This document shows, one piece after another, positions 49,169 to 59,400 of a stretch of 64,000 nt of DNA (position 1 is its first letter; every line of letters starts with the position of its first letter). The notes beneath the pieces were generated by a model. It saw only the letters and a list, made by a program, of their open reading frames with translations, searched no databases and had not been told where the DNA came from. This DNA is from Malassezia japonica. Its lineage: Eukaryota > Basidiomycota > Malasseziomycetes > Malasseziales > Malasseziaceae. The position numbers and the translations under genes were made by a program. The stretch lies in the NCBI RefSeq assembly GCF_029542785.1, contig NC_083376.1:186001-250000 (forward strand), written 5' to 3'.

Positions 49169-51553
49169 CTAAAGAATTTGTGTTCCCGTGCCCGGGGCCT
49201 GCGCGGCGCTCAGCGGCGGCGCGGCGCGCAGGTGCGATGCGTGCGTGTTCGGCGTCTCGAGGTGCGAGTCGGCCCACGGCTGCACGTCTGTGTTTGCGTC
49301 GTGCGAGGGCCATGCGTGCTCCTGCGAAGGCCACGCATGGGCGTCTTGCGAAGCCCATGCATGCTCCTGCGGCTGCTCGAGATCATGCTCGTTCTCAAAA
49401 CCGTGCTCGTGCTCGTGCTCAAAGCCACGCTCGTGCTCGTGCTCAAAGCCACGCTCGTGCTCGTGCTCAAAGCCACGTTCGTCTTCGCGCGCCTCGAGGC
49501 TCTTGGTGTCTGCCTCGACGTGCGTGTCGGACGAACCGCGGCGGAAGCCAAGCCAGTTGCGGCGGCCCGACGCATGCAGCGGCGTGTGGAATTCGGCCGT
49601 GTTCGCCTTGAGGTCCGGCGCCCTGTCGTCGAGGCGGCGGCCGTCTTCGGGGTTGCCGGTGCCGTGCAGCCCAAAGAACGCCGCAGGGCGGTCCTCGGGG
49701 AGCACGCAGTCGTTGGCGTCGATATGCTTGCGGTCGAGTGCCGTAAACGGACGTCCGGTCATCTTGGAGAAGAGGTACAGTGCACCGAGACGCAGTGCGC
49801 ACGACGCAAGACCAAAGCCGAGACCACCGAGCGGCGCGGCAAAGAATGCGCCAAGCACACTATAGTCGCTGACGTACAGGCCGTCTGGCATGCCGATCAG
49901 CGCACCGCCCTGCTTTGCATCACGGTAGAAGATGGTGCCAAAGACAAACACGGTCAGGAAACCGCCACAGCCACCGACCACGACGTCAAAGCCGTGGAAA
50001 AAGTAGAGCGCAGGAATCAGGCCGAGGAATGCCACCGGCACGATCGCAAGCGCCGCAAGGTCGGCCACAATAAATACCTCGAGGATGTCGATGTTGATCG
50101 AGGCCAGCGCAACGCAAGGCACGTTGAGGCAGATCAGGATCAGACGGCACCACCAAATGTTGAGGCGGCCGAGGAAAAAGTCGCTCTCAATCACACTGAT
50201 CTGCGCCGACTGGAAGGTATCGTACGCACTCGACGAAAGGACGCCGGCCAGGACAAGGACGATGCCATTGACCCAGTTTGGCATCACTCTCAGCGCCTTG
50301 AAGAGCGCGTTCGAGCCATCGTCCGTGTCATCGTCGGGGTTCATGTACGGGGCGTACTGGACACCCGCCCACTGCGCGAGCGGACCCGCCATGCCGACCA
50401 GGAAGCAGATCGCAAAGAGCGGAAGGCTCGCAAGCGCCACAGACAAGTACAAACTCTTGTTGTTCTTGGACGCAAACGCACGCTGCCAAAAGCCCTGGTT
50501 AAACATCTGCGCAAAGGTAATCGAGACAGGGAGAATGTACCACAGTTCGCCACCGAGCTTTTGCGCGTGTAACAACCCACTTTCCTCGACCTTGGCATGG
50601 TCGATCGGAAGACGCGTTCCAAACATGACACCGGCGATGATAATCAGGACAATGACGCAGACCGCGTTAAAGTTGTCAGTCCACAGCGACGCCTTGAAAC
50701 CACCATAGGCCGTGTAAATCGTCGTGGTAATTGCAATAATCAGCGGCCCGATAATGTTGATGTGCGGAATGTTTGGCTGCAGCGTCGCGAGAATCGAGCC
50801 ATACGTGTTGAGCTCGACGATCATGAAGCAAAACATGAACCCGATAAACACGAGCGCGCTAAACACACCGATCGGCCAGCCGTAGCGGCGGCGAATGTAC
50901 TCCGAGAGCGTAAATCCGTCGGGACACACGCGGCGGATGAGCGGTCCAAAGTACCCAAATGCCCACACTGGCGCGATCGTCGCGAACGCGTACGCTCCGA
51001 GACCCAGCAGGCCCGCATCCGGGATCAGCGCCAGCTGGGGATACGACTGCAGGAGCGAGGAAGACATATCTGCGGTTAGCATGCTCTTGGTCACCACCCA
51101 AGCTACGCAGTAGAAACACACAGCGCTAGCAGCATTCCCTTCGCGAGCGTTATCTCGTTCAGGTAACGTGTAAACACACGTAACGGTATAATCTCAGCAA
51201 ATACAAGGGCCGACGTTGTGATGCGCCGGCCGTCCTGTACTAGCACCCGTAGCTGCTGACCCTGCGTGCCCTGACATTCAGGGCACGATGACCGCCGGCG
51301 AGGGAGAGAACCTAATTTACCAAATGCAAGCAATGTGCGCCTCGTAGCGCGGCCAGGCCAACACTAACTCGACGAAATCCAGTTCAAGGCGAGTGGCACG
51401 GCTGCGTGAGCAAGGGCACAAACCAGACTGCGTGCGGACACCGCTAATAAACTCGCGCTTGTTCTTCGTGTTGTAACCGGCCCAAAGACCGATCAACATG
51501 AAGCCACATAACGTCGAGTACACCAGCGCATTCGCCTGGGACGGATCCAGCAT
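49169..51553 (-). CDS. Solute:sodium symporter family transporter (DUR3-related), His/Glu-rich tail
   Basis: Exons 51553-51424, 51401-51369 and 51069-49169; introns of 22 and 299 nt; 687 residues. After splicing the N-terminus reads FISGVRTQSAVPLALNWISS joined to NMSSSLLQSYPQLA, as in fungal SSS-family transporters; 13 or so helices follow, with FGYFGPLIRRVCPDGFTLSE, TIYTAYGGFKASLWTDNF and VLAGVLSSSAYDTFQSAQIS. The family includes urea/polyamine permeases (Dur3) but substrate is open. The cytosolic C-terminus (~170 residues) has three to four copies of an eight-residue FEHEHERG unit. The 299-nt intron is exceptional here and contains strong hairpins. ADA3 is divergent, 62 bp away. Confidence 0.87.
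49393..49483 (-). repeat. 24-bp minisatellite coding GFEHEHER repeats
   Basis: Plus-strand unit CTCAAAGCCACGCTCGTGCT plus CGTG, tandem about four times, in the C-terminal tail of the SSS-family transporter. Encodes Gly-Phe-Glu-His-Glu-His-Glu-Arg. Confidence 0.9.
51070..51368 (-). ncRNA. Structured 299-nt intron of the SSS-family transporter; candidate intronic RNA
   Basis: Intron ends are GTTAGT and CTAACCGCAG; every other coding intron outside the array except one is 22-27 nt. Inside are three hairpins: a perfect 10-bp stem with 3-nt loop at 51,265-51,287; a 14-bp helix with a 2-nt bulge and 8-nt loop at 51,202-51,239, which has two G-U pairs on the minus strand that become A-C mismatches on the plus strand; and a 6-bp ACGTGT stem with 4-nt loop at 51,166-51,181. 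AGATTA between the second and third could be an H box. No C or D box is clear. A snoRNA or other RNA is inferred, not shown. Confidence 0.4.
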
Positions 51554-51615
51554 GGTGGATACGTTTAAGCAAGGAATGTGCCACGTGGGTAAAACACGTG
51601 GCTTCTTCCCTCCTC

Positions 51616-53235
51616 ATGCCGGCGGCGCAGGGGAGCCAGGATGCACTGGCGTCGCTGCGCGGCGCGGCGCCGGCGTACCGCAAGTATCTAAGCGGCGCCA
51701 AGGCCGAGATTCCGCCGCTCGATGAGATCAATGAACTTTTGACGCAGCTGCACGCGATGCGTGACGATGCCGAGTCGCGGCTGCAATCGCTCCTCGCTGA
51801 ACGTGGACGTGCGCCCCGCATGAAAATGAAGCCGGTGCAGGTCAAGCGCGAGGAAGACGAGAAGAGCGAGGATGAGGTCGAGTGGGAGCCGGAAAGCCAA
51901 AAGGTCGGGCGCACGTACGGGCGCCAGCGGCGAACACACACGCCAAAACAAGACGAGAGCAGCGAGCTCGAATCCGAGCCGGATAGCGACGCCGAGCTCG
52001 CGCAGTCGAGCTCGGCGCCTGCGCGACGTGGCGGACTTGGGATCAAGCTGCGCATGCACAATAATGATGTGCGCCGCCCCGAGCCGCCGCGGCAGACGCC
52101 GGCCCTTGCGCTGGAGGGCGAGACGTTTACCGACAACACGACCTTTAGCTGGGAGGTGCCCGAGGACGTCGATACCGCCGTGCTGCCCCAGCGTGAGGTC
52201 GTGCAGGCCCCGCGGACCTACCCCACCCACCCGCTGGACGTGCACGACGACTTTGCAAACAAAGACTGGCGCGAAAAAGACATTGGCAACCAAAAAGACG
52301 CAGCTGGGCGGGGACGCCAGGTGAAGGACACTGCCCAGGTGTCTGCGACGACGTTCTACAACTATGCGGACGCGTATTTCAAGCCAGTGACCGAGGACGA
52401 CCTCGCGTGGCTCTCGAGCAAGAACGACGATCCGTACCCGTTTCAGTTTCCAGAGCTCGGCACGCACTACAGGCAGGTGTGGGAGAAGGAGGACGCCGAG
52501 CTGCTTGGGATGCTGCACGGTCCCGAGGCCACGCCGTGGCGGCCCCGCCGCGACGACGACGACAAGCCTCTCGCAAAAGACGCGCCGTCGTCGGCGTCGC
52601 TCAGCGAGCTGCGTGATACACACATGTACAGCCGCACGGTATCCGGCGGCCCGCTGATGGAGCGCCTTGCGTCTGCGCTCCTGCTCCCGAAAGAGCCGGT
52701 AGAGATGCGGGGAAGCGACGAGGGGCATGTCGACCCGCCGCCGGACACGCACAAAAGTATGGCCGAGAGCGAGGCGCAAGCACGGCAAGAGTGCGAGTCG
52801 ATCGGTCTCCTCGACACGAACGTCGCGGTGCAGTGGCAAGAGCATGTCGACGGGCCGATCGCGAGCGCACTGCGCCTCGCACAGGCGCGGCTCCGGACGC
52901 AGATCAAGGCGAACGAGCAGCGCAAAGCGCGCCTCTTTAAGATCGCGCAGGACCGCATGGCGTACCAGGATTACCAGGCGTGCCTGGCAGCGGTGGATCG
53001 CGAGATTGAGGCGTCGTGGACGAAGCGCATGCGCCAGATCAAGGCGAGCATGGGCAAGAAACGCAAGGGTGGCCCAGACGACGGGGGCCCAAGCAAGCCG
53101 CAGCTGCCGGACTCGCTCCCGGCGGCGCTCGAGCGGCGCAAGCAGCTCAAGGCCGCGTTTGAGCCGATGTTTGACAAGATGCAGCATGCGCGTGGGCCGC
53201 CGCGCGAAAGTATATACCAGGGGTTAAGTAGTTAG
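51616..53235 (+). CDS. NGG1: SAGA/ADA transcriptional adaptor NGG1/ADA3
   Basis: Intron-less, 539 residues from the first ATG at 51616 (the frame is open from 51,598 via GTG). The conserved Ada3 core is YADAYFKPVTEDDLAWLSSK, NDDPYPFQFPELGTHYRQVW with a nearby acidic segment EKEDAELL. Upstream is a KEDEKSEDEVEWEP acidic linker and a coiled-coil segment (IPPLDEINELLTQLHAMRDD); the C-terminal ~140 residues form a Glu/Arg-rich helix (RMAYQDYQACLAAVDREIEA, EASWTKRMRQIKASMGKKRK). Subunit of the ADA/SAGA histone acetyltransferase module. Confidence 0.88.
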   Translation: MPAAQGSQDALASLRGAAPAYRKYLSGAKAEIPPLDEINELLTQLHAMRDDAESRLQSLLAERGRAPRMKMKPVQVKREEDEKSEDEVEWEPESQKVGRTYGRQRRTHTPKQDESSELESEPDSDAELAQSSSAPARRGGLGIKLRMHNNDVRRPEPPRQTPALALEGETFTDNTTFSWEVPEDVDTAVLPQREVVQAPRTYPTHPLDVHDDFANKDWREKDIGNQKDAAGRGRQVKDTAQVSATTFYNYADAYFKPVTEDDLAWLSSKNDDPYPFQFPELGTHYRQVWEKEDAELLGMLHGPEATPWRPRRDDDDKPLAKDAPSSASLSELRDTHMYSRTVSGGPLMERLASALLLPKEPVEMRGSDEGHVDPPPDTHKSMAESEAQARQECESIGLLDTNVAVQWQEHVDGPIASALRLAQARLRTQIKANEQRKARLFKIAQDRMAYQDYQACLAAVDREIEASWTKRMRQIKASMGKKRKGGPDDGGPSKPQLPDSLPAALERRKQLKAAFEPMFDKMQHARGPPRESIYQGLSS

Positions 53236-53387
53236 GAAGAACGCAAGTGCGCTGGATGGGAGCTGTTTGTTGATTGAGCAACGGCACGGCAAGTGCTGGA
53301 CGTGCACGATCGCAAGTGTCAGGTCCTAATCAATGTGAAACCCTTGTAACGATTGTCACCGTAGGACAGTACGAGCTACGTCTGCAC

Positions 53388-54551
53388 CTACGCTTCCAGT
53401 GCCAAGAGCGCGTCGCGCGTACACACCAGCGCCGACACCTTTTGTGGCCCCGGGCCATCCGTCGGAATACGCTCCGGGCGCGCAATATGCCGCAGCCCGT
53501 CCGGCGTACGGAGCAGGCCCCATACATAGATGCCGTCGGCGGTCGCTGCGGCCGCCATCTCGAGGCCCGCGCCGATGCAATGCGCATGCGGAAGGTCCAC
53601 CTGCTTTATGCGCTGGATCCCTGCGCCTGTCGCTGTCGCGCCGTAGCCCGCCGTGTACACCTTTCCGTCGTCTGTGGTTAGTACGTCTGTTCAGCTTCGC
53701 AACGAGGCGCGAGCGTACTAGGTACCCCGCGCCGCGCTACGCGAGAAGAGGACTTTCTCGTCATGACTCGGTTGGTCCTTGCGTGCATCCTCACAGCGTA
53801 CGTACCATCACGAAGCACCACGAAGCTGCCGCCGAGGCGCGCGTCCGCAAGGGGTATATCGCACGGCGCCGCGGTCGGTGTCCGGAGCTGATCGCCCGAG
53901 TCGCATAGGGCCTGGCCGTACTCGGTGTTGCCCCAGACAAACATGCGCCCATTTTCCGTGAGCGCGAGCGACGTGTCGCCGCCCGCGCGCACGCTTGCCG
54001 CGCGCTCCGCGTCCGGGAGGGCGACGCGGCGCATATGCGAATCGTATCGCCCGGCGTCTGAGCGTCCGAGCTGGCCGTCGGTGTTGACTGGGTGAGAAGA
54101 GGTACGTACGTCCGCAGGTCCATACCTCGCTGCCCGAGCGCACCACGACGTGGTCGAGGCCCGCGGCGATCTCCGAGACACGCGGCACGTCGGCGTGCGC
54201 GAGCGCGCCGTCGGCACGCAGTGCACCGAGCTGGCCGCGGTTGTGTGTTCCGCACGCGAGCATGCGCTCGCTATTCCCTATCCACGAAAAGTTGCTGCCT
54301 GCCGCTACGTGCTGCACCGCGCCCTCGATGCGGCGCGTGTGCCAGCGCGTAGCGTCTGGCATTCCGCCGAGCTCCCCAGCGGCGTTCTGGCCGGCGGCCA
54401 GGACGTGGTCCTTGCAAGCGATGAGGGTGTGCGATACCGAGGCCGCTACCGCGTGTCCCTCGACCCCTGCGCTCCGCAGGACCCACTGCCGGCGCGTAGC
54501 AGCGGCCCACTGCCCCGCGTACCATACGCTGGCCGCCCGTGCACGCTCCAT
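53388..54551 (-). CDS. ATS1: RCC1-repeat protein, ATS1-like
   Basis: Exons 54551-54110, 54087-53806 and 53671-53388; introns of 22 and 134 nt; 335 residues, the length of yeast Ats1. RCC1-type propeller strands: LAAGQNAAGELGG, MLACGTHNRGQLGALR, VWTCGLNTDGQLGRSDAGR, RMFVWGNTEYGQALC, KVYTAGYGATATGAG and IYVWGLLRTPDGL. Yeast Ats1 acts in the diphthamide/tRNA wobble-uridine modification pathway (Kti11 partner), but other RCC1 proteins of this size exist. The 134-nt intron 2 is unusually long and structured. Divergent to ELO with 69 bp between starts. Confidence 0.8.
53672..53805 (-). ncRNA. Structured 134-nt intron of the ATS1-like gene; candidate intronic RNA
   Basis: Minus-strand hairpins: GGCGCGGG paired with CTCGCGCC (8 bp with one G-U pair) enclosing GTAC-CTA-GTAC at 53,706-53,733, and CGAGAA paired with TTCTCG at 53,742-53,760. 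An ATGACGA close to a C-box and a CTGA close to a D-box stand about 75 nt apart, but flanking terminal-stem pairing is weak. Assignment as snoRNA is speculative. Confidence 0.3.
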
Positions 54552-54620
54552 CGTCGTCCGCGCTAACTCCGCGATGACTAAGCATGCCTTAGCGGCGTGC
54601 GCGGGGACATTCAGTACACC

Positions 54621-55466
54621 ATGTCGGTCTACGAGGTGGTGAAGTCGTTTGTGCCCGAGGTCGTGGAGCGCTCTACGCGCCCGATGCAGGCGTGGGTGCC
54701 TGGTGTGACCCCCCTGTCGACGGTGCCCGAGGTGGTGTTCATGTCGATCCTCTACCTGACTGTTGTGCTCGGCGGCCAGGCAGTCATGCGCCGTTTCCCT
54801 GCGGTGCCTGCGCGCGTGCTCAAGGTGCCGTTCCTTTTGCACAATGTGCTGCTGTCGCTCGGCAGTGGTCTGCTGCTGATCCTCATGCTGGAGGACGTGT
54901 ACCCCTTCTTTATGAAGCACGGCCCCCACGGATCGATCTGCCTGAGCGAGGTGACGACGAAGCGCATGGAGCTCTTCTACATCATCAACTACTATTTCAA
55001 GTACTGGGAGCTGCTGGACACCGTCTTCCTTGTGCTGAAGAAGAAGAAGCTGCTGTTCCTGCACGTCTATCACCACATGGCGACCGCCGCGCTGTGCTAC
55101 ACGCAGATCCGCGGCCGCACGCCGATGGCCTGGTCGATTATCTGTCTGAACCTCGCAGTGCACGTTGTGATGTACATGTACTACGCGCTGACTAGTGTTG
55201 GTATCCGCTGCCCCTGGAAGAAGCTCATCACCGTCTTCCAGATCACGCAGTTCTTCATCGACCTGTACATCTGCTACTGGGGCACGTACAACCACTACGT
55301 GTACCGCTACTTCAACTTCCTGCCGTGGTACCGCGACTGCGAGGGCGAGCCGTATGCTGCGTGGTCGGGCATTGCGATCCTGTCGAGCTACCTTGTGCTG
55401 TTCATCTTCTTCTTCCGCAGCACCTACAAGAAGCCCAAGGCGCCTGCCGTGAAGAAGACCAACTAA
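54621..55466 (+). CDS. ELO: ELO-family very-long-chain fatty acid elongase (3-ketoacyl-CoA synthase)
   Basis: Intron-less, 281 residues from the ATG at 54621. Seven predicted helices; ELO signatures KYWELLDTVFLVLKKKK, the catalytic HxxHH box HVYHH at residues 148-152, NLAVHVVMYMYYAL, and TVFQITQFFIDL. Short Lys-rich C-terminus (KKPKAPAVKKTN) is a typical ER-retention motif. It adds two-carbon units to fatty acyl-CoA in the ER; substrate length cannot be told. Fatty-acid metabolism is noteworthy if the host is a Malassezia, which lacks de novo fatty acid synthesis and depends on host lipids. The longer frame upstream begins with GTG. Confidence 0.95.
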   Translation: MSVYEVVKSFVPEVVERSTRPMQAWVPGVTPLSTVPEVVFMSILYLTVVLGGQAVMRRFPAVPARVLKVPFLLHNVLLSLGSGLLLILMLEDVYPFFMKHGPHGSICLSEVTTKRMELFYIINYYFKYWELLDTVFLVLKKKKLLFLHVYHHMATAALCYTQIRGRTPMAWSIICLNLAVHVVMYMYYALTSVGIRCPWKKLITVFQITQFFIDLYICYWGTYNHYVYRYFNFLPWYRDCEGEPYAAWSGIAILSSYLVLFIFFFRSTYKKPKAPAVKKTN

Positions 55467-55734
55467 TATGCATAGATCCCTTGAATCCCCGCATTTGCGC
55501 GTCTCACCAGCCAATCGTAACCGGGCGAAATGCATCAGCATACTTCCCCGTCAGGCACAGCACGGACGTGGCAGGGTTGCTACGGAGCACGGCGTCGCCG
55601 CCGTCTATAGCAGCACGCCGCTGTCTATCACAGGACAGTGCTGTACAAGGCAGGATGTTACGCGGCACATCCAGCTGCACGCAGCGTGCGACACGGCGCA
55701 GCGCTGCATTCCATAGAACCGTCCAGGGCGCCCA
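55467..55734. other. Convergent intergenic region
   Basis: About 268 bp between the ELO and UBC4 stops. No feature recognised; presumed 3' UTRs. Confidence 0.35.
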
Positions 55735-56294
<560 letters not shown>

Positions 56295-56424
56295 CTTCGC
56301 TATCAAAGTCCACCAGGTACACGAAGGGAGAAGACAAGAGCGCCGGGGCGCGGCGCTCCGCTGCGGCGCGTGGCGTCTCGGCCGAGAGCGGAGCGAAGAG
56401 CGCCGCGGTTTGGATCCCCCCGCG

Positions 56425-59400
56425 ATGGCTGGACGCGAGGCGGAGCGCCCGCACGACGGACGGCGCGTTGAGCGGCCGTTTGGCATGCCGGGCTCCGAAC
56501 GCATCCACACAAACCATACAGATCATCCAGGACAAGAAGCGCGCGCGTCGGGGTGGGCGCCGGCGTTCGGCGCGACGCGCTCGCCATGGGACCGACGCGA
56601 GCCGCTCGCGCCCCCGGTGCCGCCAGAGGGCACGCGGTGGCGCGCATGGGGCGGCCGCGGACGCGACCGAGGGCAGCGTGATGGGGGGTGGTCGCGAAAA
56701 GACCGCCGCGCCCAGCGCAAGTACGCACGCGACGACCAGCGGTACTATGACTACGACCGCCTCGACAGCGGCGTGCCGGCGCCTGCGCCGCCGTACAAGG
56801 AGGAGGAGAGCGATATTTACGGCGCGCCAGAAGAGCCCAAAGCGAGCGAGCTCGATTACTCCGAGCCCAGCAGAGACGAACGCGTCGACGCGCCGAAAAG
56901 AGAGCGCAAGGGGTCACGCTGGGACGTGCCGCCAAGAGAGATGGAGCAGGAGCGCGAACGTGCTGTACACGCGCCGCTCGATGCGCGGCGTGATGCGTTC
57001 GAAACGGAGCGCGTCACTGGCGAGCAGGAGAGCAGCAGCACGCCTATCAAGACCGAAGGCGAGGCGCGGCCGCTCGAAGGAATGGCGGTCGACGAGTCGT
57101 CGCGCGCGGCGCGCCACAACGATAGTGGCTCGGACGGTATGGACCTGTCCGAGGCAGATGCTGGCGAAGCGCCCGGACGTGACGACGAGCAGCACGAAGC
57201 AGAGCGGAGAGAGCAAGAGCAGAGAGAAAGAGACGCGCAGGCGGCAGAGCGTGCACAAGCGGAACAGCAGGAAGCCGAGCGAAAAGAGGCTGAAGCGCAA
57301 GCGTCAGAGCGTGAAGCACAAGCCGCAGAGCGCGAAGCACAAAAACAGGCCGAGCGCGACGCCGAACAAGCAAAACGTGCCGCAGAGCAAGTACGCATTG
57401 CCGACATGGCTGCCGACGCAGATAGGCAGAGCGCTCAGCCCAAAACCCCCAAGCCATCTGCATCTGTCCCCTCTGTGCCTCGCCTTTCTGACCCTCCTTC
57501 CCTTGCTAATGCCACCTCTGCTCCCTCTAATTCGGCGCTCCCCGCCTTTCCTCAAGATACCCCTGTCCTGCCGATCCGGACGCATGGCGAGCCAGTCCCA
57601 ACGACTCCCCTCGACCCCCTCAAGCGCGCCGTTGTCGGCGAGCCTCCGGCGTCGGCCGTCGTTCCGACACATGCGCCGGTCGGCGCCTCGCTGGAATGGC
57701 CGGCCGAGCCGCTCGTCAAGGCGCCCGCCGAGGCGCTGGCCACGCCGCTGCACCCCACCGAGCCGCAGCTGCACCATGGCCCGGTCGTCCCGACGACGCG
57801 TATCGAGACGAGCGTCAAGCGCCCGACGCTGACCGTGCCGCCTGCCAAGCCCGTCCCCTCGGTCTCGCTTCCATTGGACGACGAAGCGATAGAGAAAAAG
57901 ATCCTTGCGACCGAGCGTGCGCTGCAGTCTGCCGAGGATGGCCGTGTTTCCAACACGGCGGACGCGGTGCCCGCGTCCCCGACCTCGTCCCGCGACGCGA
58001 TGGCCGACAGTGCGATGGCCGACAGTGTCGACGAGCAGCTCATGGCCGAGGGCGGCGTGCCTGCCACGACGCCCGTCGGCGAGAGCATCGTCCAAGACAC
58101 GGCCGGCCATGCGGTCTCGGAGGAGACCGCGGCCGAGGTGCATGCGCTGGCCAAGCAGCTCATCGCGACGTACCCCCTGTCCACGACGCACGTCACCGCG
58201 CTCCTGGACGAGAACCGCCGCGCCGCTGCGTCGATCACGGTGCCGGCGGTGCTGGCGCACGAGCGCGCGCCGACCGAGTGGCCCGAGTGCAAAACGTCGG
58301 TGCTCGAGGCGTCCGCGGAAAAGCAGCGTGCCGAGCGTGCGGCCAAGGTCGCGGCGCTCAAGGCCGAGTACCGTACGCTGAATGCCGCGTGGAAAAAGTA
58401 CTGCGAGCACCTCGACAAGGTGTACGAGCGCCGCGAGATGCAGCGCCGTGCGTCGGTCAGTGGCCACGAAGAGGAGCCGGCGAATGCCCAGTCCGCGCTT
58501 GCGACGCCGCTCGCCGCGCGCACCTCGCGGCGCGGCGCCGGCGCGGGCTTTGGCGATGCGGTGCGCTCCGAGGCCGAGTTCCTCGAGATCTTGGCCTCGC
58601 TCGAGAATGCCGAGATGCAGGACCCCGTGACGCGTGCCGCCCGCACGGCCGCGACGGCGCCAGACATGGCGGTGCGTGTCGCAGGCGACCTGCCCTTGAT
58701 CGACCACGACAATGGGTACGTGGCGGACCCCGTCGACTTCTACTTTGGCGGCTACGACCCCGACGTGTGGAGCGACGAGGAGCAGGCGATCTTTACGAAG
58801 CGCTACGCGCTGTACCCCAAGCAGTTTGGGCGCATTGCGCGTGGCCTGCCCCACAAGACGATGCAGCAGTGCGTCGCGTTCTACTACCTGCACAAGCACC
58901 TGCCCGGCAACGACTTCAAGGCGCTGAGCACACGCAGCCGCGAGCGCAAGCGCAAGTCCAAGACGCGCCCAAAGAAGGCCAAGGGCAGCGCGCTCATGGC
59001 CGACATGGCCGGCCCCGAGGAGCCCGAAGGCGACGAGGAGGAAAAGACGCCCAAGCGCCGCCTCGACGAGGACAAAAAGACGCCGGGCGCCAAGCGGCCA
59101 CGCACCAAGCCACGCACGCCCGAGGCCGCCGAGCCCGTGCCTACTCAGGCCGAGGAGCGCGACCTCGCTGCGGCCGAGGCGCTCGAGGCGCTCGCCGGCA
59201 TCGCGCCTGCGCCCAAGAAGCGCCCCCGTCCCCGTCCGAAGCGCGACGAGAACGAGGAGCCCAAGAGCCGCTCGCGCGGGCCGCACTGGTCGATGACCGA
59301 GCGTGCGGAGTTTTTGCGCCTCCTTGCGCTCCACGGCAAGGACTGGGCGGCGCTTGCGACCGCGTTCCCGGCCAAGACTGCCGCGCAGACACGCAACTTT

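Noticed and set aside
51103..51333. 76-codon minus-strand frame inside the 299-nt transporter intron
   Set aside because: It would break the transporter and has no family features; the intron model joins a conserved helix exactly. The hairpins favour RNA over protein.
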